Below, piece by piece: positions 61,201 through 64,000 of a stretch of 64,000 nt of DNA. The notes under the pieces are model-generated. The model had not been told where the DNA came from. It worked only from the letters and a program-made list of their open reading frames with translations, and did no database searches. The translations under genes were made by a program, and so were the position numbers. The stretch is from Moraxella sp035181385 (GTDB taxonomy: Bacteria; Pseudomonadota; Gammaproteobacteria; Pseudomonadales; Moraxellaceae): NCBI RefSeq assembly GCF_035181385.1, contig NZ_JAXCJK010000005.1, positions 13,230 through 77,229 of the forward strand, read 5' to 3'. Numbering within the stretch: position 1 is the first letter of the stretch; the number at the start of each line of letters is the position of its first letter.

Positions 61201-64000
61201 CAGGTAAGGCTACGGTCAATTCGGTGAGTATTAGTGGCACCGATTTTACTGACTTTGCTGGCCCTACTCCTGTCGGTGCGGTTACTGTCGGCTCTGCTGG
61301 CAAAGAACGCCGTATTCAGAATGTGGCAACTGGTGAAATCTCAGCGACCTCTACCGATGCGGTGAACGGCTCGCAGCTGTTTTCTATCACCAAAGGTGTG
61401 CTTGAGAAAGTTAAGTCAAATCTGGTTTCTGCAGCTAAGATAACTTTTGATCAAGTGCCGCTGGTTTATACCAAAAAAGATGGCACCGTAGTCAATAAAA
61501 ATGCCGATAGTGCCTTTGAAGATGCTGGCGGTGCTGTGGTTAATAATGGTGATGTGATCGTCTCATTAAAAAACCCTGCCGGTTCTACCACCAATCCTGT
61601 GATATTAAGCAATGTAACCAGTGGTCTGGGTAAAATTGGTGAGGTAACCAATATTGCCAATCCTGCGGTTGGTAATAATACCGTGGCTACTGTCGGTGAT
61701 TTACGCCATCTGGCTTGGCATATCAGTACTGGTGCTACTGCCGAGGGTGATGACAACACCTATAGAGGCGATGTACACACCAAAAATGAGCTTAGATTTG
61801 TTGGTGGTGAGGGTATAGAGGTAACCGCGCGTGGTGTAGACGCGAAATTCCGTCATGTGGTTACCATCAAAGGTACGACCATCACCAAAAACGACATTGA
61901 TGGCGGCTATCGTCTGACCATCAAGAAACCAGATGGCTCAAGCGATACGCTTGATTTAAGAAGTATCGCTGGCAGTGCTGGAGCAAATCTGGCTGGTACT
62001 GGCTTAGGTATGGCTTATGGCAAAGGTGCTGCTGCTGCTGCTGTTGGCCAAACTGCCTTTGGTGAAGATGCCAAAGCGACAGGTACGAGCAGTACGGCCA
62101 TCGGTGCTGGTGCCAAAGCGGAGGGTTCTTTTGGTGTGGCGGTTGGTCTTAACTCTGTAGCCAGCAAAACCAACACCACTGCAGTAGGTACTCAGGCTCA
62201 GGCTACAGGCGATGTCTCTACCGCTGTTGGTACTTTGACTGTGGTATCAGGCAATAAGAGTACGGCCATTGGCTCTCAAAATAATGTTTCAGGTGTGCGT
62301 GCTGGTGCTTATGGCTTTGCTAATACAGTCAGCGGTACTGATAGCCATGCAGTGGGTGCTAATAACCAGGTAACTGCCGATAAAGCATTTGTACTGGGTT
62401 CTGATACCAAAGCAGATGTGGCAAACTCTGTGTATCTGGGCATGGAAACCGTAGCCACTACTGGTACTGGAGTAGGCACCAAAAACCGTACTTCGGCTGT
62501 TGGTAACCCAGAGGGTACAACCACCACCGCAGGCGATAAAGGCGTGGTGAATGATGTCAAGGTGGGTGGTGTAACCTTTGCAAACTTCGCTGGTAGTACT
62601 CCTAATGGCGTACTGACCATCGGCTCTGCTGGCAAAGAACGCCGTATCCAAAATGTGGCAGCCGGTGAGATCTCAGCAACCTCTACCGATGCAGTGAACG
62701 GCTCGCAGCTGTTTTCTGTCGCTAAGGGAACTTTAGATCAAGTGCCGATGGTTTATACCAAAGCAGATGGCACCAAGCTCTTTAAGAAAGCTGACGGTGG
62801 CTTTGTTGATACTCAATCTCGCACTGTGCCTAATAATCAGGTGGTCGTCTCATTACAAGATGCGGCAGGTAGCACTACCACTCCTGTGGTTTTGAATAAT
62901 TTAACCAGTGGTCTGGGTAGAGATGCAGGTGGTGTAACCAATTTTAGCGCCAAGCGAGTCGAAGACAGTGTTGCTGCTACAGTAGGCGATATTCGTCACA
63001 TGGCTTGGTACCTAAGCACTGCTAATGCCGCTGGTGGCCCAAATATCTATAAAGAAGCTGTACATTCCACCAATGAGGTTAGATTTGTTGGTGAAAATGG
63101 CGTGCAGATATCGGCCCAAGGTGATAGAGATAAACTTCTTCATGTGGTTACCGTCAAGGGTACTAGCATCACCAAGCAAGATGTTGAGGGTGGTTATGAT
63201 TTGACCATCGTCCACCCAGATGGCCGCCGAGAAGTCATGAACATCAGAAATGGTGCTAAAGGCGAAGTAGGTCCAGCAGGTCCAGCAGGCCCAGCAGGCC
63301 CAACAGGTCCTAAAGGTGATACTGGTGCTATAGGCCCAGCAGGTCCTAAAGGTGATACAGGTCCTAAAGGCAACACAGGTCCTAAAGGTGATACTGGTGC
63401 TATCGGTCCAGCAGGTCCTAAAGGTGACACAGGTCCTAAAGGTGATACTGGTGCCATCGGTCCAGCAGGCCCAGCAGGCCCAACAGGTCCTAAAGGTGAT
63501 ACTGGTGCTATAGGCCCAACAGGTCCTAAAGGTGATACAGGTCCTAAAGGCAACACAGGTCCTAAAGGTGATACTGGTGCCATCGGTCCAGCAGGTCCTA
63601 AAGGTGATACTGGTGCCATCGGCCCAGCAGGCCCAGCAGGTGCTATCGGTCCTCAAGGTCCAGTAGGCCCAGCAGGTAAAGATGGCGAACGCGGTGAAGC
63701 CGGCCCAGCAGGCCCAGCAGGCCCAGCAGGTGAACGCGGTGAACAAGGCCCAGCAGGTGCTATCGGTCCTCAAGGTCCAGTAGGCCCAGCAGGTAAAGAT
63801 GGCGAACGCGGTGAAGCCGGTCCAGCAGGCCCAGCAGGTCCAGCAGGTGCCATCGGCCCAGCAGGTCCTAAAGGTGATACAGGTCCTAAAGGTGATACTG
63901 GTGCCATCGGTCCAGCAGGCCCTCAAGGCGACACAGGTCCTAAAGGCGACACAGGTCCTAAAGGTGATACTGGTGCCATCGGTCCAGCAGGCCCAGCAGG
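58242..64000 (+). CDS. Trimeric autotransporter adhesin with YadA-type head repeats and a collagen-like region (open at window end)
   Basis: An ATG at 58242 with GGAG upstream opens a frame with no stop in the stretches I read, to the window end (at least 1919 codons). Residues 1-66 are an extended signal peptide (MNKIYRIVFNQATQTFTAVC...) ending AMAQ. YadA-like head repeats follow. Three neck modules with GKERRIQNVA and TSTDAVNGSQLF lie at residues ~314, 1020 and 1464. Residues 614-893 are 20 tandem 14-residue units of STALGxxAQAT type. From residue 1671 there are at least 83 uninterrupted Gly-X-Y triplets. The C-terminal barrel anchor lies beyond the window. Probable surface adhesin, type Vc secretion. 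Confidence 0.93.
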   Translation, partial: MNKIYRIVFNQATQTFTAVCEYAKGHTKSATSTVGSTPAVVSRGEAAFRLTAVAMGVLLCSEAMAQRPRLPPAPPVYNPQFPSGSTSANKTTKYGDEAQAASDYATAFGATSKAQGSRAAAFGYFAIATKENSTALGAEAEATGTRSTAAGKNARANASDATAVGADSQTSAIGATIIGADSYAISAARFSTAVGYKSGVESESSGVFGYNSIVMPGYENTYAIGSGVTATVANSVYLGSGSTAVFENAPRAGTKNYATVGREPPGSQYRVNGSLGTTTTAGKATYGGATIVADSFTNFAGPTPVGVVTVGASGKERRIQNVASGEISATSTDAVNGSQLFSITKGVLEKLHGGRFGANPFMFYTKKDGTKVSKNADSNFVTDGGVRVPNDQVVASLQDAADATTGGIRLRNLTSGLSDNNVRLRVLTNADVSDDTAATVGDLRNMGWRLNIEGDRYVSNVVSADEVKLEGLNGIKLSGNNTGSVRKITIKGTEITKSEITGGYRLTINKADGQSETLDLRSIAQTNRVWPTTDTPDDRYGINGDMAVNATTGDVFEKKTDRWVKTGSFKGPAGAPGALANVGTGAGTAYGAGSVATLDSGSAFGKNAQATGLQSTALGQDAQAAKIHATAVGYNAQATESKSTALGNTAQAIGNYSTAVGQYARATGGESTAVGQDARATAANSIALGQGAHATAKYSTAVGKSAEATGEHTTALGQGAQATALNAAALGSGAHATAEHSAALGTGAQAKGKNAAALGTSAQATGLDSTALGTGAEATGEHTTALGRSAQATAQYSTALGDTAQATELNATALGHNTRATAEKSTAVGDTAQATGGYSTAVGNFAQATADRSTALGEIAKATAEKSTALGQFAQATAENSTAVGHNARATAGFSTVVGVDTKVESANAGVFGYKSSVTTQADNTYVLGSETVGVVPNSIYLGSGSTARFEDGNTVGTKQYSLVVRDDDSPDRRATGRLGPTFPTTAGKATVNSVSISGTDFTDFAGPTPVGAVTVGSAGKERRIQNVATGEISATSTDAVNGSQLFSITKGVLEKVKSNLVSAAKITFDQVPLVYTKKDGTVVNKNADSAFEDAGGAVVNNGDVIVSLKNPAGSTTNPVILSNVTSGLGKIGEVTNIANPAVGNNTVATVGDLRHLAWHISTGATAEGDDNTYRGDVHTKNELRFVGGEGIEVTARGVDAKFRHVVTIKGTTITKNDIDGGYRLTIKKPDGSSDTLDLRSIAGSAGANLAGTGLGMAYGKGAAAAAVGQTAFGEDAKATGTSSTAIGAGAKAEGSFGVAVGLNSVASKTNTTAVGTQAQATGDVSTAVGTLTVVSGNKSTAIGSQNNVSGVRAGAYGFANTVSGTDSHAVGANNQVTADKAFVLGSDTKADVANSVYLGMETVATTGTGVGTKNRTSAVGNPEGTTTTAGDKGVVNDVKVGGVTFANFAGSTPNGVLTIGSAGKERRIQNVAAGEISATSTDAVNGSQLFSVAKGTLDQVPMVYTKADGTKLFKKADGGFVDTQSRTVPNNQVVVSLQDAAGSTTTPVVLNNLTSGLGRDAGGVTNFSAKRVEDSVAATVGDIRHMAWYLSTANAAGGPNIYKEAVHSTNEVRFVGENGVQISAQGDRDKLLHVVTVKGTSITKQDVEGGYDLTIVHPDGRREVMNIRNGAKGEVGPAGPAGPAGPTGPKGDTGAIGPAGPKGDTGPKGNTGPKGDTGAIGPAGPKGDTGPKGDTGAIGPAGPAGPTGPKGDTGAIGPTGPKGDTGPKGNTGPKGDTGAIGPAGPKGDTGAIGPAGPAGAIGPQGPVGPAGKDGERGEAGPAGPAGPAGERGEQGPAGAIGPQGPVGPAGKDGERGEAGPAGPAGPAGAIGPAGPKGDTGPKGDTGAIGPAGPQGDTGPKGDTGPKGDTGAIGPAGPA
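60081..60920 (+). repeat. Twenty tandem 42-bp units in the adhesin
   Basis: Twenty in-frame 14-codon units share STALG/STAVG and AQAT. The stretch is a head-repeat array that could gain or lose units without breaking the frame. A 21st degenerate unit follows. Confidence 0.9.
63252..64000 (+). repeat. Collagen-like Gly-X-Y region of the adhesin
   Basis: At least 83 consecutive triplets, including many GPKGDTG, GAIGPAGP and GKDGERGE motifs, run to the window end with no interruption. Confidence 0.95.

Noticed and set aside
63012..63926. A 304-codon minus-strand frame rich in Thr, Cys and Trp
   Set aside because: It is the antisense of the Gly-X-Y repeats; its composition is an artefact of that repeat.

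Overview
The window most likely comes from a Moraxella chromosome (Gammaproteobacteria, Moraxellaceae). It is moderately AT-rich. The gene set fits that family: a monomeric NADP isocitrate dehydrogenase, aconitase B, a dat/ddc 1,3-diaminopropane pathway, cytochrome c4, a fur/bamE divergent pair, pilT next to the yggS-type gene, and a SpoT whose synthetase half is decayed. The genus call is inference from gene content; I cannot name a species.

Layout. 1-8.1 kb: ftsZ 3' end, a PHP-domain phosphoesterase, recX-recA, a gene-free stretch with a DnaA-box cluster, trmB, a membrane protein with a pilin-like tail, and priA. 8.1-15.7 kb: ridA, a small orphan, spoT, rpoZ, queE, dapD, an alpha/beta hydrolase and lipA, all on the minus strand. 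16-27 kb: acnB, then dat and ddc, which are separated by a complete type III restriction-modification system. Its mod gene carries 17 copies of a 7-bp repeat at the 5' end and is out of frame with its upstream start. 27-45 kb: housekeeping genes (DUF72, Sel1 protein, metX-metW, hemH, TRIC channel, DMT transporter, gmk, thioredoxin-like, icd, metR, dedA, yqeY, tusA-like, rpoH, DUF423, thiS, nitrilase-like, rsmI, ysxC). 45-53 kb: cytochrome c4, an NSS-like membrane protein with rnfH, bamE, fur, pilT, the yggS-type gene and dusA.

53.2-56.1 kb is a small accessory patch next to dusA, a known integration site. It holds a frameshifted integrase remnant, a possible 34-aa lipopeptide, a two-gene TPR/HEPN-like operon, a ribbon-helix-helix protein, and an Ibs-like type I toxin gene of 21 codons with convergent promoters and an antisense RNA candidate. 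This is the best candidate for undescribed biology here. 56.2-64 kb: glmM with an Asn/Thr-rich insertion, a 14-copy array of a 10-bp repeat, and a very large trimeric autotransporter adhesin (at least 1919 codons, open at the window end). The adhesin has an extended signal peptide, YadA-type head repeats, three neck modules and at least 83 uninterrupted Gly-X-Y triplets.

Repeat-driven variability recurs through the window: the mod heptamer, the 10-mer before the adhesin, in-gene 42-bp and collagen repeats, and several 3-4 copy arrays of 8-12 bp in promoter regions. I saw no rRNA, tRNA or CRISPR array.
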